From Streptomyces mirabilis (GTDB taxonomy: Bacteria; Actinomycetota; Actinomycetes; Streptomycetales; Streptomycetaceae), in assembly GCF_018310535.1 (NCBI RefSeq), contig NZ_CP074102.1, positions 4,154,001 through 4,218,000 of the forward strand: a DNA stretch of 64,000 nucleotides, in the 5' to 3' direction. Below are positions 49,208 through 59,608 of the stretch, piece after piece; within the stretch, counting starts at the first letter, position 1; each line of letters opens with the position of its first letter. A program made the translations under genes and the position numbers. Below the pieces are notes generated by a model that ran no database searches, had not been told where the DNA came from, and saw only the letters and a program-made list of their open reading frames with translations.

Positions 49208-49789
49208 TCACCCGTAGGTGTCGCCGGGACCCGTGCTTCCAGGGGCGCGCAGGGGGCCGAAGCGGCGCGCGGGACCGCCGGGGCCCTGCACCTTGATCAG
49301 TCGCACCGTGCCGTGCCCGAGGTCCTGGTTCAGCCGCGCGACCACCTGCGGAGCGAGCAGCCGCAACTGGGTGGCCCAGGCGGTCGAGTCGCACTGCACG
49401 GTCAGCACCCGTTCGTCCTCGTCGTACTTCTGCGGGACGCAGTGCTTGGCCAGATCCTCGCCGACGATCTGCGGCCAGCGGCCCATCACACCGCCCACCG
49501 CGGCCGGGGTCTCCCAGCCGCGCTCGGTGAGCAGCCGGTTGATCGCGGCGCCGAGCGCCATCGGATCACGCCCGTCGGCGCGCGCGCCGGAGCGCAGGCC
49601 GCCGCGCCGCGCCTGCTTCTTCTGCTGTGCCGCGTCCCCCCGCGCGCGTGCCTGCTCCTTCGCGGCGCGCAACGCCACGCGCGCGAGGTCGACGCCGGAG
49701 TGCTCGGGGGTCTTCTTGGAGGCCGTCTCCGGGCCTTTCTCCGGGGCTCCCTCGGAGGCGGCCGATTCGCCGGATGTGTTCTCCGTCAT
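49208..49789 (-). CDS. DUF721 (DciA-like) protein
   Basis: 193-residue protein overlapping the recF stop by 4 bases (ATGA). The N-terminus (1-75) is charged and disordered. The C-terminal DUF721 domain (about 80-175) has [22 protein letters not shown] and [26 protein letters not shown]. Proteins of this type resemble DciA, the helicase operator that replaces DnaC in most bacteria. Its place between recF and gyrB by the origin fits a replication role. That function is inferred from the family. Confidence 0.9.
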   Translation of the reverse strand: MTENTSGESAASEGAPEKGPETASKKTPEHSGVDLARVALRAAKEQARARGDAAQQKKQARRGGLRSGARADGRDPMALGAAINRLLTERGWETPAAVGGVMGRWPQIVGEDLAKHCVPQKYDEDERVLTVQCDSTAWATQLRLLAPQVVARLNQDLGHGTVRLIKVQGPGGPARRFGPLRAPGSTGPGDTYG

Positions 49790-50907
49790 ACCCGCTCCAC
49801 CGTGCCCTCGGAGACTGCGTACCGCGTCCCCGTCAGTACGACCGGTACGTCGTCGTCGACCGCGGCCGTCACGAGGACCTGCTCGCCGGGAGCGACGAGT
49901 TCCGCGAGGCGCTCTCTTCTGCGGCTGTCCAGTTCGGCGAAGACGTCGTCGAGGACCAGCACCGGTTCATTGCCCTCGGCCCTCAGGAGGTCGTACGAGG
50001 CCAGGCGCAGCGCCAGCGCGTACGACCAGGACTCGCCGTGGGAGGCGTACCCCTTGGCGGGCAGCTGACCGAGTTTGAGGACCACATCGTCCCGATGGGG
50101 TCCTACGAGGGTCACGCCCCGCTCGATCTCCTGCTTGCGGACCTCGGCGAGAGCCGCCATCACCTGCTCGTACAGGTCCTCGCGGGTGTGCGCCTCGCCG
50201 GGCGCGGACGGCTTGTACTCCAGGGCGACGGGTCCGCCGCCGGGGGCCAGCTGCTCGTACGCCTTGTCGGCCAGCGGCTGGATCGCGGCGACCAGGTCGA
50301 GCCGCTGGGCGAGCAGTTCGGCGCCCACGCGCGCGAGGTGCTGGTCCCACACGTCGAGCGTGGAGAGGTCCATGGTGCGGCCGCCGTGACGGCGGGCCAG
50401 CGCGGCCGACTTCAGGAGAGTGTTGCGCTGCTTGAGGACCCGCTCGTAGTCGGAGCGGACGCCCGCCATCCGCGGGGAGCGTGCGGTGATCAGTTCGTCG
50501 AGGAAGCGGCGCCGCTCACCGGGGTCGCCCTTGATCAGCGCGAGATCCTCGGGCGCGAACAGCACGGTCCGCACGATGCCGAGCACATCACGGGGTCTGA
50601 CCTGCGAGGACCTGTTGATGCGGGCACGGTTGGCCTTGCCGGGGTTCAGCTCGAGCTCGACGAGCTGCTGGCGTTCGCCCTGACGGACATTGGCCCGGAT
50701 GATCGCCCGGTCGGCGCCCATGCGCACCAGCGGCGCGTCGGAGGAGACGCGGTGGCTGCCGAGGGTCGCGAGATAGCCGACCGCCTCGACCAGATTCGTC
50801 TTGCCCTGTCCGTTGGGGCCCACGAACGCGGTGACGCCCGGGTCGAGCGGGACCTCGACCCGGGCGTACGAGCGGAAGTCGGCCAGCGACAGATGCGTGA
50901 CGTGCAT
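49786..50907 (-). CDS. recF: DNA replication and repair protein RecF
   Basis: 373-residue SMC-like ATPase from ATG 50905-50907. Walker A is GPNGQGKTN (near 29-37), Walker [13 protein letters not shown], and the family start [13 protein letters not shown] is intact. It loads RecA with RecO/RecR at gapped DNA and stalled forks. It is coupled to the DUF721 gene and lies downstream of gnd. Confidence 0.97.
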   Translation of the reverse strand: MHVTHLSLADFRSYARVEVPLDPGVTAFVGPNGQGKTNLVEAVGYLATLGSHRVSSDAPLVRMGADRAIIRANVRQGERQQLVELELNPGKANRARINRSSQVRPRDVLGIVRTVLFAPEDLALIKGDPGERRRFLDELITARSPRMAGVRSDYERVLKQRNTLLKSAALARRHGGRTMDLSTLDVWDQHLARVGAELLAQRLDLVAAIQPLADKAYEQLAPGGGPVALEYKPSAPGEAHTREDLYEQVMAALAEVRKQEIERGVTLVGPHRDDVVLKLGQLPAKGYASHGESWSYALALRLASYDLLRAEGNEPVLVLDDVFAELDSRRRERLAELVAPGEQVLVTAAVDDDVPVVLTGTRYAVSEGTVERV

Positions 50908-50970
50908 GGTCGTTCGCCGACCTCCCCCAGGGTTGTGGATCCACCGCCGCACGGCCTGTGGATCTGTGGA

Positions 50971-51846
50971 TTACTTCGTCTCGACCGCGTGGCCGCCGAA
51001 CTGGTTGCGCAGCGCCGCGACCATCTTCATCTGCGGCGAGTCCTCCTGCCGCGAGGCGAACCGCGCGAACAGCGACGCGGTGATCGCGGGCAGCGGCACC
51101 GCGTGGTCGATGGCGGCTTCCACAGTCCAGCGGCCCTCGCCGGAGTCCTGTGCGTAACCGCGCAGCTTCTCCAGGTGCTCGTCCTCGTCCAGGGCGTTAA
51201 CCGCCAGGTCCAGCAGCCAGGAACGGATGACCGTGCCTTCCTGCCAGGAGCGGAAGACCTCGCGCACGTCGGTGACGGAGTGGACCTTCTCCAGGAGCTC
51301 CCAGCCCTCGGCGTAGGCCTGCATCATGGCGTACTCGATGCCGTTGTGGACCATCTTGGAGAAGTGGCCGGCGCCGACCTTGCCGGCGTGCACCGCGCCG
51401 AAGTCGCCCTCCGGCTTGAGTGCCTCGAAGATCGGCTGCACCTTGGCGATGTTCTCGGCGTCGCCGCCGTACATCAGCGCATAGCCGTTCTCCAGGCCCC
51501 AGACGCCGCCGGAGACGCCGCAGTCGACGAAACCGATGCCCTTGGCGGCCAGCTCCTCCGCGTGCTTCTCGTCGTCCGTCCAGCGGGAGTTGCCGCCGTC
51601 CACGACGACGTCACCGGGCTCCAGGAGCTCGCCGAGCTGGTCGACGGTGGACTGCGTGGCGGCACCGGCCGGGACCATCACCCACACCACGCGCGGACCC
51701 TTGAGCTTGCCCACAAGCTCTTCCAGGCTGTGGACATCGGCGAGGTCCGGGTTGCGGTCGTATCCGATGACGGTGTGGCCTGCGCGGCGAATCCGCTCGC
51801 GCATGTTGCCGCCCATCTTGCCGAGGCCGACGAGACCGAGCTCCAT
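50971..51846 (-). CDS. gnd: 6-phosphogluconate dehydrogenase, short (NAD-type) form
   Basis: 291-residue decarboxylating dehydrogenase from ATG 51844-51846. The cofactor motif LGLVGLGKMGGNM is at the start, and the substrate motifs DGGNSRWTDDEKHAEEL and VSGGVWGLENGYALMYGG precede the catalytic KMVHNGIEYAMMQAYAEG. It converts 6-phosphogluconate to ribulose 5-phosphate. The length is that of the short GndA/YqeC class rather than the 470-residue enzyme. A gnd between dnaN and recF is the normal Streptomyces order. Confidence 0.95.
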   Translation of the reverse strand: MELGLVGLGKMGGNMRERIRRAGHTVIGYDRNPDLADVHSLEELVGKLKGPRVVWVMVPAGAATQSTVDQLGELLEPGDVVVDGGNSRWTDDEKHAEELAAKGIGFVDCGVSGGVWGLENGYALMYGGDAENIAKVQPIFEALKPEGDFGAVHAGKVGAGHFSKMVHNGIEYAMMQAYAEGWELLEKVHSVTDVREVFRSWQEGTVIRSWLLDLAVNALDEDEHLEKLRGYAQDSGEGRWTVEAAIDHAVPLPAITASLFARFASRQEDSPQMKMVAALRNQFGGHAVETK

Positions 51847-51972
51847 CAGGTTGTTCCTTAGGTTTGCGACGTGGCGTGAGGGCACTTTCGTACCTGTGTC
51901 TGAGCCTAAACCCGGACGCTCACGCACACCTGTGGGCATAGCCGCTCAGGCGTACACCCCACCTGTGGATGC

Positions 51973-52016
51973 GCCCGCCGGACGACCGGGCCGATCAGAC
52001 CGACCGTCCGGCGGGC
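51973..52016 (-). terminator. hairpin after dnaN
   Basis: GCCCGCCGGACG (51973-51984) and its exact complement (52005-52016) could form a 12-bp stem with a 20-base loop just downstream of the dnaN stop. Confidence 0.6.
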
Positions 52017-52034
52017 CCGGTGGGCTCACATCGC

Positions 52035-53165
52035 TCAGCCGCTCAGACGCACCGGCATGATCAGGTACTTGTAGGCCTCGTCTGCCTCGGCGTCCACGGC
52101 GGGCCTGCCGCTCAGCAGCGCGGGCTTCGTGGACGTCGTGAAGGAGAGCTGCGCCACCGGTGAGTCGATGGCGCTCAGGCCGTCGAGCAGGAACGTCGGG
52201 TTGAAGGCGATCGAGACGTCGTCACCCTCCAACTGTGCGTCGACCCTTTCCACAGCCTGTGCGTCGTCGCTGGAGCCCGCCTCCAGGATCAGCACGCCCT
52301 GCTCGAAGCTCAGACGCACCGGGGTGTTGCGCTCGGCGACCAGGGCCACACGCTTGACGGCCTCCACGAAGGGGGCGGTCTCGATCACGGCGATGGAGTT
52401 GAACTCCGTCGGGAACAGCGAGCGGTACTTCGGCAGGTCGCCCTCCAGCAGGCGGGTGGTCGTACGCCGACCCGCGCCCTCGAAGCCGATCAGGCCCTCG
52501 CCGGCGCCCGAGCCGGACAGCGCCAGGATCACGCTGTCGCCGCTCGTGAGGGCCTTGGCGGTGTCCAGGAGCGTCTTGGCGGGCACCAGGGCCACCGCGG
52601 ACGCCTCGGGGTTCTCCGGCTTCCACAGGAACTCACGGACCGCGAAGCGGTAGCGGTCGGTGGAGGCCAGGGTGACCGTGTCGCCCTCGATCTCGATGCG
52701 CACACCGGTGAGCACGGGCAGCGTGTCGTCACGGCCCGCCGCGATGGCCACCTGGGCGGCCGCCGAGGCGAAGACCTCACCGGGGACGGTGCCGGTCGCC
52801 GACGGCATCTGCGGCAGCGCCGGGTACTCCTCCACAGGGAGTGTGTGGAGTGTGAATCGCGAGGAGCCGCAGACCACGGTCGCCCGTACACCGTCTGTGG
52901 AAATCTCCACCGGCCTGTTGGGGAGGGCGCGGCAGATGTCCGCGAGCAGGCGGCCGGAGACGAGGACCGTGCCCTCCTCGTCGACCTCCGCGTCCACGGA
53001 GACGCGTGCCGAGACCTCGTAGTCGAAGCTGGAGAGGCTCAGGGCGCCCTCCTCGGCCTTCAGAAGGAGGCCGGCGAGCACAGGCGCCGGCGGACGGGCC
53101 GGGAGGCTGCGTGCCGCCCAGGCCACTGCCTCCGCGAGTACGTCGCGTTCCACCCGGATCTTCAC
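52035..53165 (-). CDS. dnaN: DNA polymerase III beta sliding clamp
   Basis: 376-residue clamp from GTG 53163-53165 (GGAGG upstream). Three clamp domains are visible with MKIRVERDVLAEAVAWAARS at the start, EYPALPQMP in the first junction, LTGVRIEIEGDTVTLASTDRYRFAVRE in domain 2 and the C-terminal KYLIMPVRLSG. It encircles DNA and tethers the replicative polymerase. It reads away from oriC. Confidence 0.98.
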   Translation of the reverse strand: MKIRVERDVLAEAVAWAARSLPARPPAPVLAGLLLKAEEGALSLSSFDYEVSARVSVDAEVDEEGTVLVSGRLLADICRALPNRPVEISTDGVRATVVCGSSRFTLHTLPVEEYPALPQMPSATGTVPGEVFASAAAQVAIAAGRDDTLPVLTGVRIEIEGDTVTLASTDRYRFAVREFLWKPENPEASAVALVPAKTLLDTAKALTSGDSVILALSGSGAGEGLIGFEGAGRRTTTRLLEGDLPKYRSLFPTEFNSIAVIETAPFVEAVKRVALVAERNTPVRLSFEQGVLILEAGSSDDAQAVERVDAQLEGDDVSIAFNPTFLLDGLSAIDSPVAQLSFTTSTKPALLSGRPAVDAEADEAYKYLIMPVRLSG

Positions 53166-53339
53166 CGTTGCCGCCTCCGTCTGTTGCCGGCGCTCTCGCC
53201 CTGCTGGCCTTCGTCGTCTGACTCGGTGTCGTTCGGCCCTGTGGCGGGAAGGACACCGGGGACCAGTCTGACGCACCGCGCTGACAGTCGGTGCCCCTCG
53301 GGGTCAAGTCGTGCCGAGCGGCACCTGAGCCTCCGAGAG

Positions 53340-53925
53340 CGAGTTGTGCACAGCCCCGTCTTCGAAACGATTCCCAGCCTCTATCTAGTTGGTCTTAGTA
53401 GTAGGGGCTGTGGAAACCGTGGATAACCGCGTTTTCGCAGGTCAGCAGGGATTTTTTGTCCACTGACCCTGTGGGCGGAGGCGGTGGACAACCGGGGGTC
53501 TCTGTGGACGACGAAAAGTTCTGCACACTCGATGCACAGCCTCGGGCCACTTCTCCCCAGATCCGTCCCCAGCTTTACCCACGTTCCCCACAGGCCAATC
53601 CGGCACCTTGGTGTGACGCCTTTCACTCGACACGGTGATCGGGCGCGTCACGTTGCCGAACAGTGGACAGGGGTGTGGAGAAGCTGGGGATGGCTGGGGA
53701 CAACCGGCTCCAGCCTGTGGGTCGTCGGTGGACAACTTCGTGCACACCCTGTGGATCTTTTCTTCGTCCACAGTCTGTGGAGAGTCTTCGTCCACGAATC
53801 CACAGGGGGCTGACCTGGTCTGATGGTCTTTCAACAGCGGCCCCTGTGGACACGATCGGGAAAACTTTGGGGTCCCCAGGGTGTGGACGCCAGAAAGTCA
53901 CCGAATCTGTGGAGGGTGGCCGTAA
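53340..53925. other. oriC: replication origin oriC
   Basis: The non-coding interval between dnaN and dnaA holds a dense array of DnaA boxes in both orientations, most of the TGTGGAYRN or NNGTCCACA type: for example 53409, 53418, 53456, 53483, 53503, 53584, 53662, 53674, 53727, 53750, 53764, 53788, 53796, 53845, 53882 and 53908. About 18-20 are counted depending on the mismatch allowed, in line with the roughly 19 boxes known in Streptomyces origins. The less GC-rich stretch at 53368-53400 is a possible unwinding site. Confidence 0.95.
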
Positions 53926-53993
53926 CCAGGCCCGTATTCGAACAGCTGATGTCGTTCCGGTAGCGGTGAAACGAGAGCCGACGGCCTCGGAAC

Positions 53994-54125
53994 GGGCCTC
54001 AGAAGCTCTCTGAGCCCCCTTGGGACGAGCCTCAGAAGCTCTCGGAGGCCCCTCGGAGCGAGGTCCAGAACCTTCCGGGGCTCTCTCGGAGCGGGTGCCG
54101 GAAGCTCTGCGACGGCTGCCGGAAT
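53994..54125. repeat. 33-bp tandem repeat, four imperfect copies, between oriC and dnaA
   Basis: Units start at 53994, 54027, 54060 and 54093, exactly 33 bases apart, with shared CCTCAGAAGCTCTCGGAG-like cores. Because 33 is a multiple of three, the minus-strand frame reads as an 11-residue repeat (RASEARSE...), but no start or domain supports a gene. Confidence 0.85.
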
Positions 54126-54169
54126 CCCTCTCGGCGCGCATGCGAGCTCCGCGGACCAGAACAGCGAAA

Positions 54170-54198
54170 GGCGCCCTCGGGACGTGTCCCGGGGCGCC
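54170..54198 (-). terminator. dnaA terminator
   Basis: The arms GGCGCCCTCGGGAC and GTCCCGGGGCGCC pair with one bulged T, 25-53 bases downstream of the dnaA stop. Confidence 0.75.
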
Positions 54199-54222
54199 CT
54201 CGGCGGCGTACCGCCGCGCCTG

Positions 54223-56349
54223 TCAGCCGTTCTTGATGCGGTTGGTGAGCTCGGTGACCTGGTTGTAGATGGAGCGGCGCTCGGCCATCAGCGCGCGGAT
54301 CTTGCGGTCGGCGTGCATGACGGTCGTGTGGTCGCGGCCGCCGAACTGCGCGCCGATCTTCGGCAGCGAGAGATCGGTGAGCTCGCGGCACAGGTACATG
54401 GCGATCTGCCGCGCGGTCACCAGGACGCGACTGCGTGAGGACCCGCACAGGTCGTCCACCGTGAGGCCGAAGTAGTCCGCGGTGGCCGCCATGATCGCGG
54501 TTGCGGTGATCTCCGGCGCGGAGTCCTCGCCGCCCGGGATCAGGTCCTTCAGGACGATCTCCGTCAGTCCGAGATCCACCGGCTGCCGGTTGAGCGACGC
54601 GAACGCCGTCACCCGGATCAGCGCGCCCTCCAGCTCACGAATGTTGCGCGAGATCCGGGACGCGATGAACTCGAGCACCTCCGGCGGAGCGTTGAGCTGT
54701 TCCTGCACCGCCTTCTTGCGAAGGATGGCGATACGGGTCTCCAGCTCGGGCGGCTGGACGTCCGTGATCAGCCCCCACTCGAAACGGTTCCGCAGCCGGT
54801 CCTCCAGGGTCACCAGCTGCTTGGGCGGCCGGTCGCTGGAGAGCACGATCTGCTTGTTCGCGTTGTGGAGCGTGTTGAAGGTGTGGAAGAACTCCTCCTG
54901 CGTCGACTCCTTGTCCGCCAGGAACTGGATGTCGTCGACCAGCAGGATGTCCATCTCGCGGTACCGCTTGCGGAAGCTGTCGCCCTTGCCGTCGCGGATG
55001 GAGTTGATGAACTCGTTGGTGAACTCCTCGGAGCTCACGTACCGCACACGCGTGCCCGGGTAGAGGCTGCGCGCGTAGTGCCCGATCGCGTGCAGCAAGT
55101 GTGTCTTGCCGAGACCCGACTCCCCATAGATGAAGAGCGGGTTGTACGCCTTCGCGGGCGCCTCGGCGACAGCGACCGCGGCGGCGTGCGCGAAGCGGTT
55201 GGAGGCGCCGATGACGAACGTGTCGAAGAGGTACTTCGGGTTGAGGCGCGCGGTGGGCTCGCCCGGACCGGACGCCGGCGCGGGCTTCGCGCCCAGCGGG
55301 CCGGGCGCGCCGCTGGAGGACGGCAGCGAGGAGCCGCCGCGATGCAGCGGCGCACCGCCCGAGGACGGCTCCTGGAGGTCGCGGCGGTCGGGGCGCTCGT
55401 ACTCGGAGCGCGGCTGGTCGTAGTCCTGGCGCTGTTGCTCGTAGGGCGGCCGCTCCATCGACTGCGGCCGGTAGTCCTGCGAGGGCGAGGCATACGGGTC
55501 GCGGTCGGGGAAGCCGAGGCGCTGCTGCTGCCAGCCGTAGTCGTCCTGGGCGTGCCGCGGCCAGGCGCCGGGCTCGGGGCGCTGATAGTCCGGGTAGGCG
55601 GGGCGGGCGGTCGGCAGGTGGTCCGCGCGGGACGAGGGCAGCTGGTCGGAGCGGCCGGGCGGCAGCTGGTCGCCGGGGGCGCCCGGGAGCTGGTCGGAGC
55701 GACCGCCTCGGTGATCACCCCGGTGGTCTTCGGCACGGTGGCGGCCGTACCCCTCGTATCCGTCGCGGCGCTGTGCGTCATAGGGGTTGCGCTCGTCACG
55801 GCCCGGGGAGTCGTAGCCGCCCCGGTCTTCGCGGCTCTGGGAGTCGTAACCGTGGCGCTCGTCACGGCCCTGGCCGCCGTAGCTGTTGCGGTCCTCGCCG
55901 CCCTGGCCGCCGCCGTAGCCGCTCCGGTCCTCGCCGCCCTGGCCGCCGTAGGGGTTTCGCTCGTCGCCGCCCTGACCGTCGTAAGCGTCACGGCCCTGGC
56001 CCGATCCTGAGGGGAGCTCGGGCTCCTCGTACCGAGGCTGGGGGGCGGGCGGCGTCGGAGGCTGGGGTTCCCCGGCCGAGTCGTCGACGGTGATCGCGAT
56101 GCGGATCGGGCGGCCGCACTCGCGGCTCAGCGTGTCGCTGACGATCGGTGCGAGACGTCCTTCGAGGACGCCCTTCGCGAATTCGTTCGGAACCGCGAGC
56201 AGCGCGGTGTCCGCGACCAGCGCCAGCGGCTGGCAGCGCTTGATCCAGTGCTCGTCCTTCGCCTCCACACCCTGACCGCGGCCCTCACCGAGGAGCTGTT
56301 CCAGTACTCGTGGCCACACTGCGGCAAGATCGGCAGGTACGTCAGCCAC
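54223..56349 (-). CDS. dnaA: chromosomal replication initiator DnaA with extended domain II
   Basis: 708-residue initiator from GTG 56347-56349. Domain I occupies about 1-90 ([16 protein letters not shown]). Domain II (about 95-360) is greatly enlarged and repetitive: units such as [11 protein letters not shown] and [11 protein letters not shown] run from about 112 to 205, then DQLP repeats at about 218-250. Domain III AAA+ carries Walker [10 protein letters not shown] and Walker B LLVDDIQF; domain IV has [15 protein letters not shown]. Streptomyces DnaA is usually about 620-660 residues, so the excess lies in domain II. All catalytic and DNA-binding motifs are intact. Confidence 0.98.
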   Translation of the reverse strand: MADVPADLAAVWPRVLEQLLGEGRGQGVEAKDEHWIKRCQPLALVADTALLAVPNEFAKGVLEGRLAPIVSDTLSRECGRPIRIAITVDDSAGEPQPPTPPAPQPRYEEPELPSGSGQGRDAYDGQGGDERNPYGGQGGEDRSGYGGGQGGEDRNSYGGQGRDERHGYDSQSREDRGGYDSPGRDERNPYDAQRRDGYEGYGRHRAEDHRGDHRGGRSDQLPGAPGDQLPPGRSDQLPSSRADHLPTARPAYPDYQRPEPGAWPRHAQDDYGWQQQRLGFPDRDPYASPSQDYRPQSMERPPYEQQRQDYDQPRSEYERPDRRDLQEPSSGGAPLHRGGSSLPSSSGAPGPLGAKPAPASGPGEPTARLNPKYLFDTFVIGASNRFAHAAAVAVAEAPAKAYNPLFIYGESGLGKTHLLHAIGHYARSLYPGTRVRYVSSEEFTNEFINSIRDGKGDSFRKRYREMDILLVDDIQFLADKESTQEEFFHTFNTLHNANKQIVLSSDRPPKQLVTLEDRLRNRFEWGLITDVQPPELETRIAILRKKAVQEQLNAPPEVLEFIASRISRNIRELEGALIRVTAFASLNRQPVDLGLTEIVLKDLIPGGEDSAPEITATAIMAATADYFGLTVDDLCGSSRSRVLVTARQIAMYLCRELTDLSLPKIGAQFGGRDHTTVMHADRKIRALMAERRSIYNQVTELTNRIKNG

Positions 56350-56747
56350 AGGGCACGCTCTCTCATGGGTCCCACGAACGTGTGGTTCTGGGAACAGGTT
56401 GGGAAGTCAGTCGGGTGGGGCGGTGGGAACAAATCCGCTGGGGCGGTGGGAAGGGAACGAATCGGAGTTCAGCCACGGTAGTCAGGGCGACCGCTGCGGT
56501 TCAAGTTGTTGTCCCCAGCCTGTGGACAGTGTCTCCCGCCAGGAGCTGGTTTGACCGGATGGCGTAGCCGCGCGTACCGTAACCAGGTCGAGTTGTCGAT
56601 GGCTGCTGCCGCCTGCCTCCGATGGGCACAGATCGCGAAGAGTGATCGGGAAGCGGTGCACTCGGGCGTAATACGAGCTACCTCGTGGGCGCACGGTGAC
56701 AGCCAGGACGGCACCCCGCCACCACCGATTCTTTCTGGAGCCCCCGA
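56350..56747. promoter_or_regulatory. divergent dnaA / rpmH promoter region
   Basis: A 398-base gap. One DnaA-box-like TGTGGACAG lies at 56521-56529, a possible autoregulation site. The rpmH ribosome site is TCTGGAG before GTG 56748. No other gene is visible. Confidence 0.6.
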
Positions 56748-56885
56748 GTGAGCAAGCGCACCTTCCAGCCGAACAACCGTCGTCGCGCCAAGACCCACGG
56801 CTTCCGCCTGCGGATGCGCACCCGTGCCGGCCGCGCGATTCTCGCGAACCGCCGTGGCAAGGGTCGCGCCAGCCTGTCCGCCTGA
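56748..56885 (+). CDS. rpmH: ribosomal protein bL34
   Basis: 45-residue basic protein from GTG 56748, beginning [18 protein letters not shown] and ending KGRASLSA, the complete L34 signature. It is a component of the large ribosomal subunit, divergent from dnaA as in most bacteria. It is too short for ordinary ORF thresholds but unmistakable. Confidence 0.98.
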   Translation: MSKRTFQPNNRRRAKTHGFRLRMRTRAGRAILANRRGKGRASLSA

Positions 56886-56905
56886 TAGCAACAGGTCATG
56901 ACGTC

Positions 56906-57277
56906 GTGCTGCCTACCGAGCATCGGCTGAGGCGGCGCGAGGACTTCGCGACCGCGGTACGCCGAGGACGCCGGGCCGGACGCCCGCTCCTCGTCGTCCA
57001 TCTACGTAGCGGTGCAACGGACCCGCACGCGCCTGGGGAGAGCGCTCCCCCGACGCGTGCGGGTTTCGTCGTGAGCAAGGCCGTGGGTGGAGCGGTTGTC
57101 CGCAACAAGGTGAAGCGCAGACTTCGCCATCTGATGCGTGACCGAGTCGCCCAGTTGCCCCCCGGTAGCCTGGTAGTCGTACGAGCGCTGCCCGGTGCGG
57201 GCGACGCCGACCATGAACAGCTGGCCCGAGACCTGGATGCCGCCCTTCAGCGGCTACTGGGAGGGGGCGCGCGATGA
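56906..57277 (+). CDS. rnpA: ribonuclease P protein component
   Basis: 123-residue basic protein from GTG 56906, starting [13 protein letters not shown], with the RNR motif [15 protein letters not shown] that contacts the RNase P RNA. It matures tRNA 5' ends with the rnpB RNA (not in the window). The start 20 bases after rpmH matches the usual length; longer in-frame starts overlap rpmH and are rejected. Overlaps yidD by 4 bases. Confidence 0.96.
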   Translation: MLPTEHRLRRREDFATAVRRGRRAGRPLLVVHLRSGATDPHAPGESAPPTRAGFVVSKAVGGAVVRNKVKRRLRHLMRDRVAQLPPGSLVVVRALPGAGDADHEQLARDLDAALQRLLGGGAR

Positions 57278-57639
57278 AGTACCCGCTGCTGGCTCTTATC
57301 AAGCTGTACCAGTGGACGATCAGCCCGCTGCTCGGGCCGGTGTGCAAGTACTACCCGTCGTGCTCCCACTACGGCTACCAAGCCATCGACCGGCACGGTG
57401 CGATCAAGGGAACGGCACTCACCGCCTGGCGCATCCTCCGGTGCAATCCGTGGTCGCTGGGCGGCGTGGACCATGTTCCGCCGCGCAAGCGTCCGCGGTG
57501 GCACGAAATGCTGCGTAACGCCTGGCGCGCACGCAAGGGCGGGAACTCCGCCGCCGAACCGGCCATTGAGGGTCATGGAATGTCCGACCATCCCTCGAGC
57601 CCGGCCGCCGAGACCCCGTCCCATGCTCAAGGAGCCTGA
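57274..57639 (+). CDS. yidD: membrane protein insertion efficiency factor YidD
   Basis: 121-residue protein, ATGA overlap with rnpA. The conserved core is at 1-75: [27 protein letters not shown] and [17 protein letters not shown], with the cysteines typical of the family. The C-terminal 45 residues are polar and variable. It aids YidC-dependent insertion; the next gene is yidC. Confidence 0.95.
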   Translation: MKYPLLALIKLYQWTISPLLGPVCKYYPSCSHYGYQAIDRHGAIKGTALTAWRILRCNPWSLGGVDHVPPRKRPRWHEMLRNAWRARKGGNSAAEPAIEGHGMSDHPSSPAAETPSHAQGA

Positions 57640-57642
57640 TTA

Positions 57643-58935
57643 GTGGACACGATTGCCAGTCTTTTCAGCTTCATCACGACACCCGTTTCCTGGGTCATCG
57701 TCCAGTTCCACTCTGTGTACGGGAAGATCTTCGGTCCCGATACGGGCTGGGCCTGGGGCCTGTCCATCGTGTCCCTGGTGATCCTGATCCGTATCTGCCT
57801 GATCCCGCTTTTCGTGAAGCAGATCAAGGCCACTCGGGCCATGCAGACGCTGCAGCCCGAGATGAAGAAGATCCAGGAGCGCTACAAGAACGACAAGCAG
57901 CGCCAGTCCGAAGAGATGATGAAGCTGTACAAGGAGTCGGGCACCAACCCGCTCTCCTCGTGCCTTCCCATCCTGGCGCAGTCGCCGTTCTTCTTTGCTC
58001 TGTACCACGTGCTCAACGGCATTGCGACCGGCTCGACGATCGGCGTCATCAACGAATCGCTGCTGGCCAGCGCTCGTAAGGCGCACATCTTCGGCGCCCC
58101 GCTGGCCGCGAAGTTCACGGACGGCCAGGCCAAGGTCGAGGCACTCGGTGCCTCGCTGACCGATGTCCGGGTCGTCACCGCGATCATGATCGTGATGATG
58201 TCGGCGTCGCAGTTCTACACGCAGCGCCAGCTGATGACGAAGAACGTCGACACCACCGTGAAGACGCCCTTCATGCAGCAGCAGAAGATGCTGATGTACG
58301 TCTTCCCGGTCATGTTCGCCGTCTTCGGCATCAACTTCCCGGTCGGTGTCCTCGTCTACTGGCTGACCACCAACGTGTGGACCATGGGCCAGCAGATGTA
58401 CGTCATCCGCAACAACCCGACCCCGGGTTCCAAGGCTCAGGCCGCGTACCTCGAGCGCCTGCAGAAGCACGTCACGCACCACGAGAAGACGCGCAGCCGT
58501 GGCGAGAAGGCCATCGTCAAGGCGATCGTCTCCAAGGGCCGCGACCGCAACGAGTTCGAGCGCAAGTTCATCAACAGCCTGACCAAGGTGGGCCTGGTGG
58601 CCCAGGCCGACGGCACCCTGGTGAAGGGGCAGGCCGAGGCGGCTGTCGAGGCCGAGGACGGCACCACGACCACCACCGGCGGCGCTCCCAAGCGTCAGCA
58701 GCCGAAGCGCCAGTCCAAGTCCCAGCGCCAGTCGGGCACGACGGCCGGTGGGGCGAAGGCGGCAGGTGAGCCCGAGCCGAAGACCTCGCTGACCAAGTCC
58801 GACGAGCCGCAGGACGCCAAGCCCGCCCCCAAACCGGCAGGCGGCGGCAACAAGCCCGGCACCGGTACCCGCAGCAAAGCCCAGTCCGGACAGCGCAAGG
58901 GTCCGCAGCGGCCCAAGTCCCCGTCCAAGAAGTAA
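57643..58935 (+). CDS. yidC: membrane protein insertase YidC (Oxa1 family)
   Basis: 430-residue insertase from GTG 57643. It has five helices, the insertase domain about 30-245 with [19 protein letters not shown] in the cytoplasmic hairpin and [20 protein letters not shown] after it. A long basic, Gly/Lys/Pro-rich cytoplasmic tail (about 290-430, ending RPKSPSKK) is probably for ribosome contact. It inserts membrane proteins with or without Sec. Confidence 0.96.
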   Translation: MDTIASLFSFITTPVSWVIVQFHSVYGKIFGPDTGWAWGLSIVSLVILIRICLIPLFVKQIKATRAMQTLQPEMKKIQERYKNDKQRQSEEMMKLYKESGTNPLSSCLPILAQSPFFFALYHVLNGIATGSTIGVINESLLASARKAHIFGAPLAAKFTDGQAKVEALGASLTDVRVVTAIMIVMMSASQFYTQRQLMTKNVDTTVKTPFMQQQKMLMYVFPVMFAVFGINFPVGVLVYWLTTNVWTMGQQMYVIRNNPTPGSKAQAAYLERLQKHVTHHEKTRSRGEKAIVKAIVSKGRDRNEFERKFINSLTKVGLVAQADGTLVKGQAEAAVEAEDGTTTTTGGAPKRQQPKRQSKSQRQSGTTAGGAKAAGEPEPKTSLTKSDEPQDAKPAPKPAGGGNKPGTGTRSKAQSGQRKGPQRPKSPSKK

Positions 58936-58950
58936 GAAGGAGTCCATCCC

Positions 58951-59460
58951 GTGACGGAAGGCACCACCTCCGCCGCCGCTGAGGGCGACACCCTGACCCG
59001 CCTTGAGCAGGAAGGCGAGATCGCGGCGGACTACCTCGAGGGTCTGCTGGACATCGCCGATCTCGACGGCGACATCGACATGGACGTCGAGGCCGACCGC
59101 GCCGCTGTCTCGATCATCAGCGACGCCGGCAGCCGTGACCTGCAGAAGCTGGTCGGTCGCGACGGCGAGGTGCTCGAGGCCCTCCAGGAGCTCACGCGCC
59201 TGGCCGTTCACCGGGAGACCGGGGACCGCAGTCGGCTGATGCTGGACATCGCGGGCTACCGGGCCAAGAAGCGCGAGGAGCTCTCCGAGCTGGGCGCCAA
59301 GGCCGCGGCCGAGGTGAAGAGCTCCGGCGAGCCGGTGAAGATGAAGCCGATGACGCCCTTCGAGCGCAAGGTCGTCCACGACGCGGTCAAGGCCGCGGGT
59401 CTGCGCAGTGAGTCCGAGGGCGAGGAGCCGCAGCGCTTCGTCGTCGTGCTTCCCGCCTGA
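58951..59460 (+). CDS. Jag/KhpB-like R3H RNA-binding protein
   Basis: 169-residue protein from GTG 58951. A KH-like domain (about 20-100, with LVGRDGEVLEALQELTRLAVHR) is followed by an R3H domain (about 100-165, PMTPFERKVVHDAVKAAGLRSES). It is an RNA-binding factor encoded after yidC in nearly all actinobacteria. An N-terminal Jag domain is missing, as is usual in this phylum. A terminator follows. Confidence 0.93.
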   Translation: MTEGTTSAAAEGDTLTRLEQEGEIAADYLEGLLDIADLDGDIDMDVEADRAAVSIISDAGSRDLQKLVGRDGEVLEALQELTRLAVHRETGDRSRLMLDIAGYRAKKREELSELGAKAAAEVKSSGEPVKMKPMTPFERKVVHDAVKAAGLRSESEGEEPQRFVVVLPA

Positions 59461-59476
59461 TCAGAACAAATATTCC

Positions 59477-59509
59477 TTCGGCCCCGTCTGTTGAGCAGGC
59501 GGGGCCGAA
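59477..59509 (+). terminator. terminator after jag
   Basis: TTCGGCCCCG and CGGGGCCGAA arms with an extra CTG/CAG pair and a 5-base loop, followed by CTTTG, 17 bases after the stop. Confidence 0.85.
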
Positions 59510-59608
59510 CTTTGTCAGCCTGATAGTCCCTCGTAGTTCCTGGTAATCCCTGAATAGCCCTGGTGGTCAGCGCTCAGCGCGCTTATGCGGTACGGAAGGA
59601 CGGTCCCC

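Noticed and set aside
53623..54141. Minus-strand ORF containing an 11-residue repeat in the oriC/dnaA gap
   Set aside because: It spans DnaA boxes and the 33-bp array, has no ribosome site and no domain; treated as a by-product of the repeats.
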